A stretch of DNA of 64,000 nt from Phalacrocorax aristotelis. Lineage: Eukaryota > Chordata > Aves > Suliformes > Phalacrocoracidae. Made by a program: the position numbers and the translations under genes. A model generated the notes under the pieces. That model had not been told where the DNA came from. It was given only the letters and a program-made list of their open reading frames with translations, and ran no database searches. Where the stretch lies: contig NC_134282.1 of NCBI RefSeq assembly GCF_949628215.1, forward strand, positions 5,665,223-5,729,222, written 5' to 3'. This document shows positions 49,556 to 64,000 of this stretch, piece by piece. The first letter of the stretch is position 1; every line of letters starts with the position of its first letter.

Positions 49556-52500
49556 AAGACATGTCCATGGTTCGGAGTTGGCAGGAGAGTTTTACAGTCA
49601 CTTTACGTGCCACTACATGCTGTACTTCCAAGCTACAGTCTGACCCAAAAGAGAACATTTCCCAGGACAGCTGATGGACTTTAAGACCAGTATTTCTCTT
49701 ATAATAAACTTAAAAAATTTTATTAATTTCTTTGTCAAACTATTCCAGCTTTCTGGCTGTTACCTTTAGAAATTTGCCATTTACAAAGTATATCAACAAT
49801 AGCAAAAGCCTCAAATAAATAGGCTTTTTGTATCAGACTTTTGGTTACCGCTGAGATTCTGTGTTGTCTAGGCCAAGATCCTTAAAGGTCTCAGGGCATG
49901 ACAGACTTCTTGATGCTTTTTATTGCTTAGTATGTTTTGATATATTTCTTTGAATCTGTTCAGGCAATGCTATCGTACAGCTACTCCTTTAAGCATTCCA
50001 GCATTGCAGGTTCCTTGGTTTTAAAACATGACTCTTTACATGTATTTGTTAATAGAGTAAGAATGTTAACCTATGCTTGGGTCTAAACTCTTCTGGTAGT
50101 GTTAGAATACTTGAAGGAATGGTTGAAGCCTGTCTAAACAAATTATACTTAAAGAAAAAAACCAGGATTTTTCCACGGCCAATTCCAATCCCTTAATGAG
50201 AGCGCAAAAGACATGATTTAGACACAATCCAGATTTCCAATCTCTGTTTTTTTTTCTTCCTTACTTGAAAGCACTTCTACATAAATACAGAATAATTTTT
50301 CTGCAGGAATTCTTCCCTCAGTTTGTCCAGAAGATGACTCTTCCATAGGGAAGGAAAGATGTGCATTTATGAGAGCTAGATATTAAAACAACCTGTTATC
50401 AGTAAAGCATAGGTCATATCTGAAACATCATTCATATTGTGATTCAGAGTGGCTGAGAAGATAAAAACCTCAGGAAACAGGTTAAATTCCCCAGCTGCAG
50501 GAACAATTTCAAACCTTTTCCTCAGTCAGGTCCGAGTAGACCTAGAATTTTACTACCATTATCTGCCAGATGAGTTTCCAGAACAGTGTTGCAAACACAT
50601 CATTAAGGAAAAAAAAAAAAAAAACAAACCCCAAAAAAGCTTTCAGACTATTTGATCACAGTCAGAAGTGGAAAGTGCCGTGAAGACTTTTTATACCATG
50701 CTTTTTATGAACTCCTGCCAACACTCCAAGCTTTGATGTGCTCGGTTTGGAGTGGCACCGATCTAGAATGATTTGCTGCCTGACTTCCAGGCACAGCCAC
50801 CAACGGAGTTTGGAGACTGCATTGATAAGGTGTTTTGAAAAAGTCTGAACAATTTCTAAAATAGCGAGTGGAGCTGAGACTCACCTATTGTTTGGATAAT
50901 ACATTTATTTTCACCACCTTTCTCCATTTTTCCTGCCTGCTAGAGCAAGTGTGGATAAGTCTGATATCCTTCATTAGCCTTGACTACTGCACTGTGCTAT
51001 TGTCTATAAACGGCAATTTAAACAGCATTTCATTACATGACTTATGTCTATCTTTTTATTCAGTTTGCCTAATGCCTACAGAAATTGGTCCATGACTCAG
51101 GCTTCTAATTACTGCTGTGAAATGAAAAACATTTATGTGGATGTTCTTGCAAGAGCAGTACTATAGAGAGAACAACTTGTGAAGCCCTGGTCGTTGGCGG
51201 TAACAGATATGTGGTGTTGTTCATGATTTACGTTTGTGTTTTGCGAATGGTTTCTCATGTGTAACTTTGTTTTATAGCCCTTAACCAATGCCAGCTGGAA
51301 GCCAAAGACAAGCTACTGAACCAATTAACAAAAGGTCCCCAGTAAGCAGGCAGTCTTCATTCTGTCTGGACCCCTGTAACTACTGCAGCTTGATGCAAAA
51401 TCCTGGGGGCCTGCAGACAGTTTTACAAGCTAAATTAATCTACAATTTCTCGTCAACTGTGTCAGCAGATGCAAAGTAAGCTCACAGGGGAAGTAAACTC
51501 ACTTCCTGCTGGTATTATCTGAGTTCCTGAGTAACTGTTTTCCTTGTCCCTGGCACTGTGTTTTTGGGGTAAATCATCCATCTCTTTTTAATCCATGTGT
51601 TTCCATTTCCCACTGTAGGTACAAACGCAAAGATGGCCCATTAAAAGGGACAGAAACAACTCAAGAATTAATTAGCTCGTAAATACTACTTTTGGAGTAT
51701 GTCTTGTCATCTTTTTTAGAAAATACTTGTAAGAAAAAATATTGCCTCCTCCTCAGGAGGAGAGTAGAACACCTGACAGCAGCGTAACCTCACTGAGCAA
51801 GGGAAAACACGCTGGGAATCTGCTCACGCAGAAATTCTAGTGACTATGTACAGCAGCAAGGGTAGGGTGGGGGGGAGAATAAAAGAGGTGAGCAAAAGAA
51901 CAACAGAATAATAGGGCCAGCATGCCAATGACTTCAAACCTAGTTATTTCTCTCTTGTAGTCAAGAAAATGTATCTCCTACTGCAGCACTGACACTCTGA
52001 AGTAACCCCAGTACAGCTCTACTGCTGTTTTCAGAGATGGGTTGAAAGAACAAACTTTTTCTTTCCTTCTACCCCACAGCAAGTACCCAGTGCGATCACG
52101 CAGGCTATCAACTGGACAAAAATTTCCCTGTCAGCAATGAACTTAGCCCAGCAATCTGTTATCAAGAATCAGAGAAAAGTTTGTAGCACAAAACAGATTT
52201 TTTTGGGGGTTTGTTCCCCCTGCCCCCAATTATTAATCTCAGGCACCTGGGTCTAATTATGCTCTCAAACTCAAGCAACTCTCACTGATTTTACCAAGAC
52301 CTACATATACTTGAGTCCTATTCAGGATATTCAGCTTTCCAAACTCCCATAGGATTACTGTCAATGGGAAAGTACTTCTCAGCTTCTTAGAAGAGAGTGA
52401 CATCTTGTGGTTTCTTCTTTGGTCCATCACTGAAAAATAAGAATTAGCCACAAAGGCTTTCACTAAATACTTTTTGTTTCTGATATAACACTAAGATTTA

Positions 52501-54309
52501 CTTGTTTGAGGAATATCACACACTTGATTCACAGAAACTGATACAAGTTTACTTTGCCATCACCAAGCCTTGTGGAAGGATAGGGAAAATTAGTGCTTGG
52601 AACAGCAAAAAAAACCTATTCCGATTCAAACAACATGACAAATCTGTGCCTGAATGTAGCACTAACCTAGAAAAACTGTTTGGTGCTCAAGGTCACACAC
52701 AAGTGGGAACTTATTAGTTAAATAAGTCAGTCTCTGGCAGCACCACTACTAAAAGGATTGGTAGGGAAAGTACTCCTTCCAACTGCCGCTCTGAAAAGCA
52801 TTCCCACTTGAACGCCAGTAGATGTATGCAAGCGATAGAGATGACGACAGCATTAGGCAACTGCATCTTGTGCTTGAACTCCATCTGCATCACAGAAGGA
52901 TCTCAGCAGACAGCGTCACATCATGGGTCACTTACACAGCACAACTAGAGAAGTTTCAGTAATTTATTTTCTGATATAGCCTCCAACACAAAATACAATT
53001 TTTAAATTTTTTTAAGACTACACACCTAAACTCACATATGAGCCACTACTGACAAATTCCCCTTAAAAAAAAAAAAAACAAAAAGACAAACTTATTTTGC
53101 TAGTTTTTTCCTCAAAAAAGCAACAGCATCTTTGAAAGGAACATTATACAAAACCTAGATTAAAAACCACAATGAATAGTGTTCATATACCTCAATAAAT
53201 TGGTAACAGTACTTAAGATATTATCACTACTGAAAACCAGTATTGTTTGAGAGCTGTTCTCATTGTGGTCTACAACTAACATCTTTGCATAATTCGGCAA
53301 TATATCAATTCATGTTAAAAACCAGATAATTCTCAATTTTCAAAAAACATGAAATGGCTATTTTGCATCTGTAAGGACTAGAAGAGTATCAAGTGAAATA
53401 ACTAGTGCCTGCATGTCTGTTTCTGCTGGTTTTTCTTATATGCCTGCTCAGGCAATTCTCAGAATCAGATCTGGAATATGCGATTCTGCATCATTCCATT
53501 TATACCTATGCTCCGTCCAACGCTAGGGAAGTCTGTGCACTTGCTCGATATCCTCTATAAATACTTCTGACCGACAGCGGTCCTTCCATAATTCCACAGC
53601 TTTAGTTCAAATCTATCTTCAGTCCTTCCCTTCGTAAACAAGCATCTATACTGCAAGGAACTAATGCAAAGAAAACACAAAATTGGTCAGGAAGAAGTTT
53701 TAATGGACTGAAAATATATATGATTGCAGGTGGTAACCTGCTTTCACATTTCTTTCCAAATCAGAGTGAACACCTCAAAAATAAGCCTGAAAAAAAAAGT
53801 AGTATCTTAAACATCAGGCTCCCATAAGGCTAAAACCACAAGAGATGCTTAACATATAGGTCACTTTTACAGACATTAGGTGATGTTCACAGAATCATTT
53901 AAATGTGAAGAACCAGCCTTTGGGTAACTCCATTTTAAAGGAGCTGGTTTTACCTGCAGAGGCGAGTTCTCTATCTTGGTAAAATTAGGCCCTGCTCCTT
54001 CTTAGAAGCACTACCTTTTTTTTCTCTCCATGACATAACATTTTTAGCTATACAGACTAAAATTACAATTTTTGTCTAAATTTGAATACAAGAACTGTCT
54101 TACCAAGTCCAGACTATAATACACTAAGGGTAATAGGCAACAGCAATACACAAAGGAGCTCCATTTTCCTTCTGTGCAACTGAACAATTCAAGGAGGCAG
54201 GGCTAGAAATGTGTTCCCGTGCTCTTTCTCCAAGGGGGCATAACCACCCTCCACAGAGAACATCCATCACTTCAGTTTGACCTGCATGATTTGTACCAGC
54301 AGTATATAT

Positions 54310-54329
54310 AAAAAAAAAAAAAAAAAAAA
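54310..54329 (+). repeat. Poly(A) tract, 20 bp
   Basis: Twenty A residues after a short TATATAT run; no retrocopy body recognised upstream. Confidence 0.8.
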
Positions 54330-55447
54330 GAGTGAACAATGTGTCAAATTTTGGAAGATCTCCTTGCATGAATGACTTTGTGAGCAACATCTATGCTGTT
54401 CTGAAGTGAATGTATGCCAGAGAAGCCTGTAACTAAAACTGAAGGTTCAGCCAATACGCATTTATTCCCATGGAATTCAAACGACAAAACTCCTGACTGA
54501 GAAGAAACCCACTTATTATTCAAAAGTTTGTATTTATGATCTGTTTCAAAGGAGCTCCTTCCTTCTTTTCTCCTATTCTCTTACCTTTTTAATAATTTCT
54601 ATTCTTTTTCATATTTTATACAATGAGGGAAAAAATAATTATATGCCTCTCTGGTGACAACTGGTACTTCTCCTCTTGCAAATGGAAACAGCAACTAATT
54701 GCCCTGCTAATATTTACTTGTGGTACGTGTCATTCTCCTGTCAGTTTATTCTCAATAAAAAGTAAGGGAACAAAAAGGATTGTGTTGTTCCTTTAGACAT
54801 TTACATATGAACTGAACATTTTTAGACACTTAAGGTGGTGTTTTTGGTGGGTGGTGGTTTTTTTTTTGTCATTCTAGATCACTGAAGTGAGATACTGCAA
54901 AGCTTAGGTTAAGGTAGAACAACTACTTCGGGGGAGAAAAATATGTCCACACGAATGACATTACTATTCAACTATTTTACTCCAGTCACACACATAGCTA
55001 TTCTACACTGACTAGTCTCAAATATTCATGCGATCAAATTTTATTGGCATCAACATTTAGGGAAGGTGAATTGCGGAGTTGCATGCAGGAGCATTCATAA
55101 AAACAACATTTCAGAGTCACATATGGGAGAGTTCACACAAAGTCTACCACTGTTAACTTATAGAACAAAATCCACTAGGCTTAATTTGTTCCATTAACTT
55201 TGATGAGACAGCATATTGCAGTCTACTGCTTTTACAGGAACAGATCACATAGTCCAGATGTAGTTCTTCAACTCTATAAATTATCATCGAGGTTTGCTGT
55301 TTGCATTATTCAGAGCTGCACACATTCTGCTCCTGTCTCATTGATCAAGTCAGTCTTTGGACTGTAAAAGTGACGAATAATGGATTTGCAAGGTTTCTTG
55401 CTTTACAATTCACTAGAACAAGAAACAGTTGTTGACGTGTACACAAT

Positions 55448-55453
55448 TTTATT
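55448..55453 (-). terminator. SERPINI1: Candidate SERPINI1 poly(A) signal
   Basis: TTTATT on the + strand is AATAAA on the - strand, 192 bp past the SERPINI1 stop. T/G-rich sequence (TGTTTCTTGTTCTAG) follows on the - strand. A second AATAAA lies further on at 55040-55045, so a longer 3' UTR is also possible. Confidence 0.5.
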
Positions 55454-55644
55454 TTAAGGACACGGTAATCACAATGACAGAACAGAATCATTACTTTAAT
55501 ACTGTAAGCTTCCCTCTGGAAACTGACTTGCACACAGGTCTGAAAGCATTTTAAACAATATCTTGGGGGAAAACACAGCAACCCTTAAATATATTAACTT
55601 CAAACTTTATGTGCTTATCTCCTCTTTTTGGTAGCTGGCGGCAA
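55454..55644 (-). other. SERPINI1: SERPINI1 3' UTR (minimum extent)
   Basis: Sequence between the TAA stop and the nearest AATAAA on the - strand, about 190 nt. The UTR may run on to a later signal near 55040. Confidence 0.55.
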
Positions 55645-55721
55645 TTAAAGCTCTTCAAAGTCATGGCCACTTGTATTCATTGCTTCAGGGTGCACTACCC
55701 TTCCCATGAATAACACAGTAC
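55645..55721 (-). CDS. SERPINI1: SERPINI1 (neuroserpin) last coding exon, C-terminus
   Basis: This 77-nt exon starts at a CTCCGCAG acceptor with two bases completing a glycine codon and encodes [15 protein letters not shown], then TSGHDFEEL and TAA. It is the conserved end of neuroserpin: the final beta strand (LFMGR, the serpin FxG core) and the HDFEEL tail. The C-terminal extension is known to direct sorting to the regulated secretory pathway, and the FEEL end resembles an ER-retrieval signal. Neuroserpin is a secreted axonal inhibitor of tissue plasminogen activator. The frame is intact. Confidence 0.97.
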
Positions 55722-58842
<3,121 letters not shown>

Positions 58843-58929
58843 CTGAGGCAGCAGCAGCTTCTGATCCTTCCTCATTAACTTCTAGAAACGCCTTGTGAAA
58901 TGCCTTTGCAAGGTAAAGTTCTTTGTTAT
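58843..58929 (-). CDS. SERPINI1: SERPINI1 exon with the reactive-loop hinge
   Basis: This 87-nt exon begins with two bases completing an aspartate codon, then [20 protein letters not shown] and GSEAAAAS. The E-E-G-S-E-A-A-A-A stretch is the small-residue hinge of the reactive-centre loop (about P17-P9), the mark of an inhibitory serpin whose loop must insert into sheet A. Acceptor TTTTCCTCTCCAG and donor GTACCT are good. The preceding exon must end in phase 1 and lies beyond the window. Confidence 0.97.
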
Positions 58930-61900
58930 CTGGAGAGGAAAAGGAAACATACTTCAAATGGCTCAACAGTAAGATTGAAGTATTTAAAAACAAAAAACCA
59001 AATAATGCCAAAAACCCCAATGCTATTATCCACCTTCTATAGCACGGAGGGAAGGATAAAAGCTTTGTGCATAGAGTGCATTAAAATACATTCTGCCAAT
59101 GCCTTAAGTAGCACCATTTACCTTGATTACATTTGCAGTGCTCCCCTACAGTATGGATATTAAAATAGTTTGGCACTGGCTAGAGCACCGGTATACCAGA
59201 CAGAGTAAAAGACGATCCTTGAACAAAAGATTTTAAATGCAACCATTGGGAAAAAGGATTATGACATTATATGCCAAATTCTTATACATAATGAATTTGG
59301 TTTCTGCATTAGGTGCAATATAGAATTCCTCCAGGAAAAACTGGTATTTTCTTTCTTCTTGTCATCATATTTAAAAGAGGTTGAAGATAAATATTTATTG
59401 CAAAAACCACAGAATTAGGATTTTTTTTTTTTCAGTCTTGTTTGTTTTCCATCCTTCTTTGTCAGTATTTTAATTCTGGTCCAAGCCTATTCCTCCTTAA
59501 GTCAGTGGATGTTTCATTACTTTCCTTCAGTGGCTACATGATCAGACCTACTGCAATACTCAGCACCTTGCAGGAAGGAAGACACACAGCACTGTTTAAT
59601 CTGTTTGACTGAGTTTCATCAGAAAGACGTAACAAGGATTAGATATACGCTTATTGTACCTGCATAAAACCCACAGCAATGACAGAGCACAACTGGCAGT
59701 TAAGAAAGGAATAAAAGTTTTCTCAACAGGGAAATTCACAACCACGTAAATCTAATCTAACCACCCCAGTGAGACAGCTACGCCATTTTGCTCTTCTGAT
59801 CCTTCACGAGATGTTCACCACCAGAACTCTAGCTGAAGGCTGACTAAGGAGGGAAAGCTTGGGACTAATTCATCTAATTGCTACTCTTTATTTTGGTTCT
59901 CACAACAATAGCCACTAGTTCCAATACCAACGCAAGCCAAAACCGCAAGAGACAACAGTTTAAAATGTCTCTCCCCGCAGATCTCATTACTGCTATGTAC
60001 ACTCAGAACTGAAGTAAACCTCCTAGTTCAGCTGCCTAACTTAAATCTCAGCACCAAAAGCTCCGTATCATTCCCTTTGGGATTGTGCGTAGCAAAACAT
60101 ATACTAGATTGCTAACTATTGTATTAGTCCTAGGCTTCAGTTCCAAGCCTTTGGTAATGCTGCTTTGAAAGCCAGGATAAAGTTTCCACCCTGTTACTTT
60201 AAAACATGGGACTTGCAGCATCTACTTATCTTGAACACTAAGCACAATTCTCACAGCTTTTGTCTCCTTAACTGTTAACAGAAAGGCCACCTGAAAACAA
60301 TGGGGTTACATTCCAACACTAACATCACCTTTAGGCCTCAAGCATTACCTGTAAAAGATCAATCACAGGCTAACTAAATACTATAATCAAGCATTAAATA
60401 GTCATTCCGTAAAGCTTCCATTCCGTTATGGATCCATTAAGGCTCAAGTTTTAGAACAAACACTGGATGTGCAAGAACATTTACACAGGTGATAATGGAC
60501 GGATACCCAAGGCAAAAAGGGTGACAGACCCACGCAGGTCAGTAATTCCTGTTGCGCATGTCTCACCTTATGTGTGTGCTGCCTTTGTAAACACGCCCAT
60601 TAACAGGATTCTCGGTAAGTTTATTAGTCAGTTCTGCAAATTCTACCTTCCAGGCAGCTGTACTTTGCTATCATTTTCTGAGACCATTTCAAAGCTCTAG
60701 GCAGCATTTGAGCTATACAGCACATACCAAAAGAAAACAATAACTCTGAAGCCTTGATAGAAAAATGCTAGTTTGAGGTTCCTTAAACCTGAACACATTT
60801 TTAGGTTTAATAACAGACAAAGAAATGTGCACTTGGCCTAATCATGTATTTCGATCACCTTTTTTCTTTTATTACAGCACTTCTGCCTGTTCCTGTGACC
60901 TGTAGTATTCACAGCAGTAGCCCATAATTTCATCGCGAGTGCTTTATGTTGCATAGTGAGGTGGTGCTTATGGTACACTGAGGTATATTTCTGGTCAGAA
61001 CACTTAGCACCTCAGAAGATTGGTCTCTACCTGACGAACTTATAGACCCTAATTCAGACAGCATAAACGTTGCTAGTTTTTACCATCAGGTATAACAGTA
61101 GGCTTGCTTGTAAATGTACTCAGGATCTGAGCATTAAAAAACCACAACAATATTTTGTTAAGTTGACAGGAATACAAGAAGTATACCCCAGGTAAGACAA
61201 GTACGTTCAACTAGGTAGTATGGTTGTTGCTTCAGAACAAGGTATAAGAAGCCTTGCAGATGAAGCTACAGCACAACTTACAAATGAAAAAGACTCTCAC
61301 CCAGCACGTGCCTTACACCCTAAGCCAAGTTTCTAATCCACAGAATATATAGAATGCCTTTATTCAATGCAGTATAAAGAGTTTTGATTGCTCTGAGGCT
61401 TTTTTTTTTTTTTAATCCTACCAATCTCATGACCCAGGAAAACCCAGCAAAGATCTCTGTGTTAAGTTTTCCACAAGAGAAGTATTTTCTATGCGGTTTC
61501 AATTCGTTGTCCTTCATTTCATTGGATATCTCTGACCTTGAATGGTGAAAAGAGCAATTCCACATCCCAATTTACTTTCTCTTTATATTGCCACTGTCAC
61601 ATCCTTCTCATTCGTCTCTCCCTGAAGTGAATGAATCTATTTTCATATGGAAGCATAATGTTGTCACCTAGTATTCAAGGTTTCTTCTCGTTGCTCTATT
61701 TCATGATTGTCAAATCACTGACTGCAATACTTCAGTACCATACACGTCATTATTGTACATCTTTCCTTTATGGCTTTCACTGTGGATAAGATAGGGCTTA
61801 CCCGAGTATCTACCATCATGTCGTTTTTCTCTAGTAGTTTCTTTGGATCTGGATTTTCATCGGAACCAACATAAGTTGATCGTTAGCATCTCAGACAAGT

Positions 61901-64000
61901 CCCACGGAGATTTGGTATCAAAGTTTAAGCCTTCTGCAGGACCCTAGCCTAGATACCCATTAATGTGTGGGAGTAATCTGAGGCTTACTTCTAATGTACA
62001 TGACTCCATTAGCATCACACTTCATTTGTCATTACACTCCATATGCTTGCAAACTCCTACTCATAGCTGCCAACTGGTAGCTCTGCAAGCCTCATTTTAA
62101 AAAAAGCATGCAGGTTTATCGGCTTTTCTAGCTTAGGTCATCCCAGAAAAAATACACCTACCTCAGTCGAGACTTCAAAAAACTATTTACTGGACTGGTG
62201 CTCTTCTAACCACTTCATATTATCAAAAGTAAGTCACTACGATCACTTTGCTGCTTACTGAAATGCAGGTCACCTTTAGGTTAAAAGCAGTTGCCATTTA
62301 AGGCATTACATAACAGTAAGAAATATTTAATAATTTGAAAAGAATGCAAATTTTAGTATTGAGATTAGTTCAGGAGCAAGTTCTCAGTTGTGTCAAAATA
62401 CTCAAGTAGCAAATTTACATGCTGTGTAAATTATAAAATCCCAAACACCAGAAGTTGTTTTACCTGGTGGAATCAGAGATGCAAGTAAAACCCGTCACAG
62501 ACTCTTGCTGAAAGTGAGAGTCAGAATACATGCAACTAGACAGCCAAATAGGAATGTCCTCCTACTCACCTGTGTTAATTGACAAAGTACTTAATTTCTG
62601 CAAGAGAGTAACATTTAAAATGTGCACCCAGATTAATACTTTCTCTTTAGCTGCTCACAATCCCGACACGCTGGAAAGTAAAGCTGACTTGTCTACTTCC
62701 ATTTTTCAGATTGAGTGCAAAGAGCAAAAATTCTAAATATTGAAAAATAAGTCTGTAATCCTGCAATTTGATTTACACCCACTAAGCCCACACAGAATTT
62801 CACTGAACTCAACAATCTGTGCCTGGATCTGAATACAGGATTAGGGCCGTTGCTGAAATTGCAGAAGGCTTTCCTTTCATAATAATCCAAAGGCAAGAGC
62901 AACAGGAGAGGGGGAGGACAGTATTTTTAAACACAACAGAATTTCTCTAAAATCTCCTTAGATTTTCTTTTATGATTTGTATCTTCCTAAATTAAAAGTG
63001 TCCGGACAGACATTTTGTTCAAATACCTGCATTTAGGGTTTCATGAAGTGCGAAATTTTCCAGAGGGCTGACACCAAGACACAAGTAAACTTCTGGCTTC
63101 AACTGCCTTCCTTGTTACCCGACATACTATTCAGGTATTTACAAAAGCAAGCTTTTCAACAGTTTTCTTCATTATTTCTCTTCCCTTCCTCCTCCCTCCC
63201 CATTTACATTGTGAAAATTAGAATGAAGAAACTCATTCTGTATTTTAATTATTTAAAATTTCATCTGCAGCAGTGGGGTTTTCATTGAAGTCATTACTTC
63301 AACAACATTTTCTTATTCTTAATTTATGAATGACCTTTTCATCACCTGGTGGCACATGGCTTTTTAAGTGAAAAGCAAGAGCATTACAGTAAAGCTCGTG
63401 AATTCTCTCTCTCGTCTGCTCTACATTACTTAATAAACAAGTTAATCTTTAAATGGCAGAGGAGTTAATTCAGTCACGCAAAACATGGTATTTTGATTTT
63501 GTACAGTACAATTGTCAAAAGTTTAGAACTTGAAACAAACCATTAGTCACATGGATTAAAACACAAGCAAGTTCTAATCTATTTGCTAACCTCCCGACTA
63601 CAGAATTAGTCCTTTATACATAGGTGAATTTTACATGAAATAAGATCCAAGCACTGCCTTTGTGGTTTAATCTCCCCCGCATATTTTCCATTCTCCTTAG
63701 TACATTTCCTCAAGGAAATACTTTTATATATTTAGACAAGAAATGATTGGAAAGCTTACTTTTCTTTGGGGTGGCAGAGAAATTGAAGGTATTTTTAATT
63801 CAGAGAAATATTTTTTTTTTAAAAAGGAGGATTCTTCATTTATTCAAATTCTTTTCACATTTACTTAACTCAAGCTTTTCCCACAATTCCACTGGAAGAG
63901 TGAAAGCAGCAAAACAGTGGAATAAGCTACATGATACACTATAAACAATATTTCAAACTTAGGAAAAGTGAGAAGGATAGGAAAATCACAAACATTTCTG
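58930..64000 (-). other. SERPINI1: SERPINI1 intron (part)
   Basis: No sequence matching the next upstream neuroserpin exon (the s3A/s2C region ending in a phase-1 junction) was found up to the window edge, so this is intronic. It is AT-rich with short homopolymer runs (59.42 and 61.40 kb). A 58-codon open stretch near 61.74-61.9 kb on the - strand ends at a GTAAGC donor but is not part of neuroserpin (see rejected items). Confidence 0.8.

Larger units (their letters stand above)
48738..55447. other. Intergenic or unplaced 5' region
   Basis: Apart from the CR1 copy at 49129 and an A run at 54310, I see no exon with splice sites and a recognisable product on either strand. If the LRR gene has further 5' exons or its promoter, they should lie here on the - strand. 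Open frames such as 52257-52463 (-) and 50449-50655 (+) have no motif. Confidence 0.5.

Noticed and set aside
49098-49658. 186-codon - strand open frame
   Set aside because: It is the antisense reading of the CR1 LINE 3' end (remnant of ORF2), not a host gene.
61740-61900. - strand open stretch of about 58 codons with a protein-like run (SDENPDPKKLLEKNDMM) ending at a GTAAGC donor
   Set aside because: It does not match neuroserpin. Its phase-0 exit does not fit the phase-1 entry needed by the SERPINI1 exon at 58929, and no good acceptor precedes it. Probably a chance frame in the intron.
62470-62525. Acceptor/donor pair bounding 44 nt on the - strand (CTTTCAG ... CCAG|GTAAAA)
   Set aside because: The encoded peptide does not resemble neuroserpin in any frame; such small pairs are frequent by chance in introns.

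Overview
The window is nuclear DNA of a vertebrate, almost certainly a bird. Genes are split into short exons with GT-AG introns and wide non-coding gaps. The dominant repeats are CR1 LINE fragments whose 3' ends carry the ATTCTATG-type octamer typical of sauropsids, and one LTR fragment has an avian-type end. There are no operons, ribosome binding sites or CRISPR arrays. Most long open frames are chance frames in non-coding DNA.

Layout. (1) 1-3.55 kb, + strand: the 3' end of GOLIM4 (Golgi phosphoprotein GPP130), with its last two coding exons, 3' UTR and two poly(A) signals. (2) 3.55-25.8 kb: about 22 kb with no exon I can support. It holds a small CpG-dense patch (about 5.88-6.04 kb), a perfect 20-bp palindrome, a 26-A tract and weak CR1 traces. 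(3) 25.8-41.3 kb, - strand: six exons of a leucine-rich-repeat (LRR) protein gene that join in one phase-consistent frame of 227 residues down to a stop codon. Two more candidate 5' exons lie at 45.0-45.3 and 48.6-48.7 kb. By position it should be the bird counterpart of the locus I recall as LRRC77P in human (a pseudogene there). (4) 43-49.6 kb: a repeat-rich stretch with four short tandem duplications, an LTR fragment and two antisense CR1 copies. (5) 55.4-64 kb, - strand: the 3' end of SERPINI1 (neuroserpin). Its last three coding exons carry the reactive-centre loop and C-terminus, and the window ends inside an upstream intron.

The order GOLIM4(+), LRR gene(-), SERPINI1(-) matches the human 3q26 order read from the opposite strand, which supports all three calls. 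The genes share no evident pathway: GOLIM4 is a Golgi/endosome cycling membrane protein, SERPINI1 a secreted neuronal inhibitor of tissue plasminogen activator, and the LRR protein has no known function. The most interesting item is the LRR gene, because it looks intact and its N-terminal part resembles nothing I recognise.
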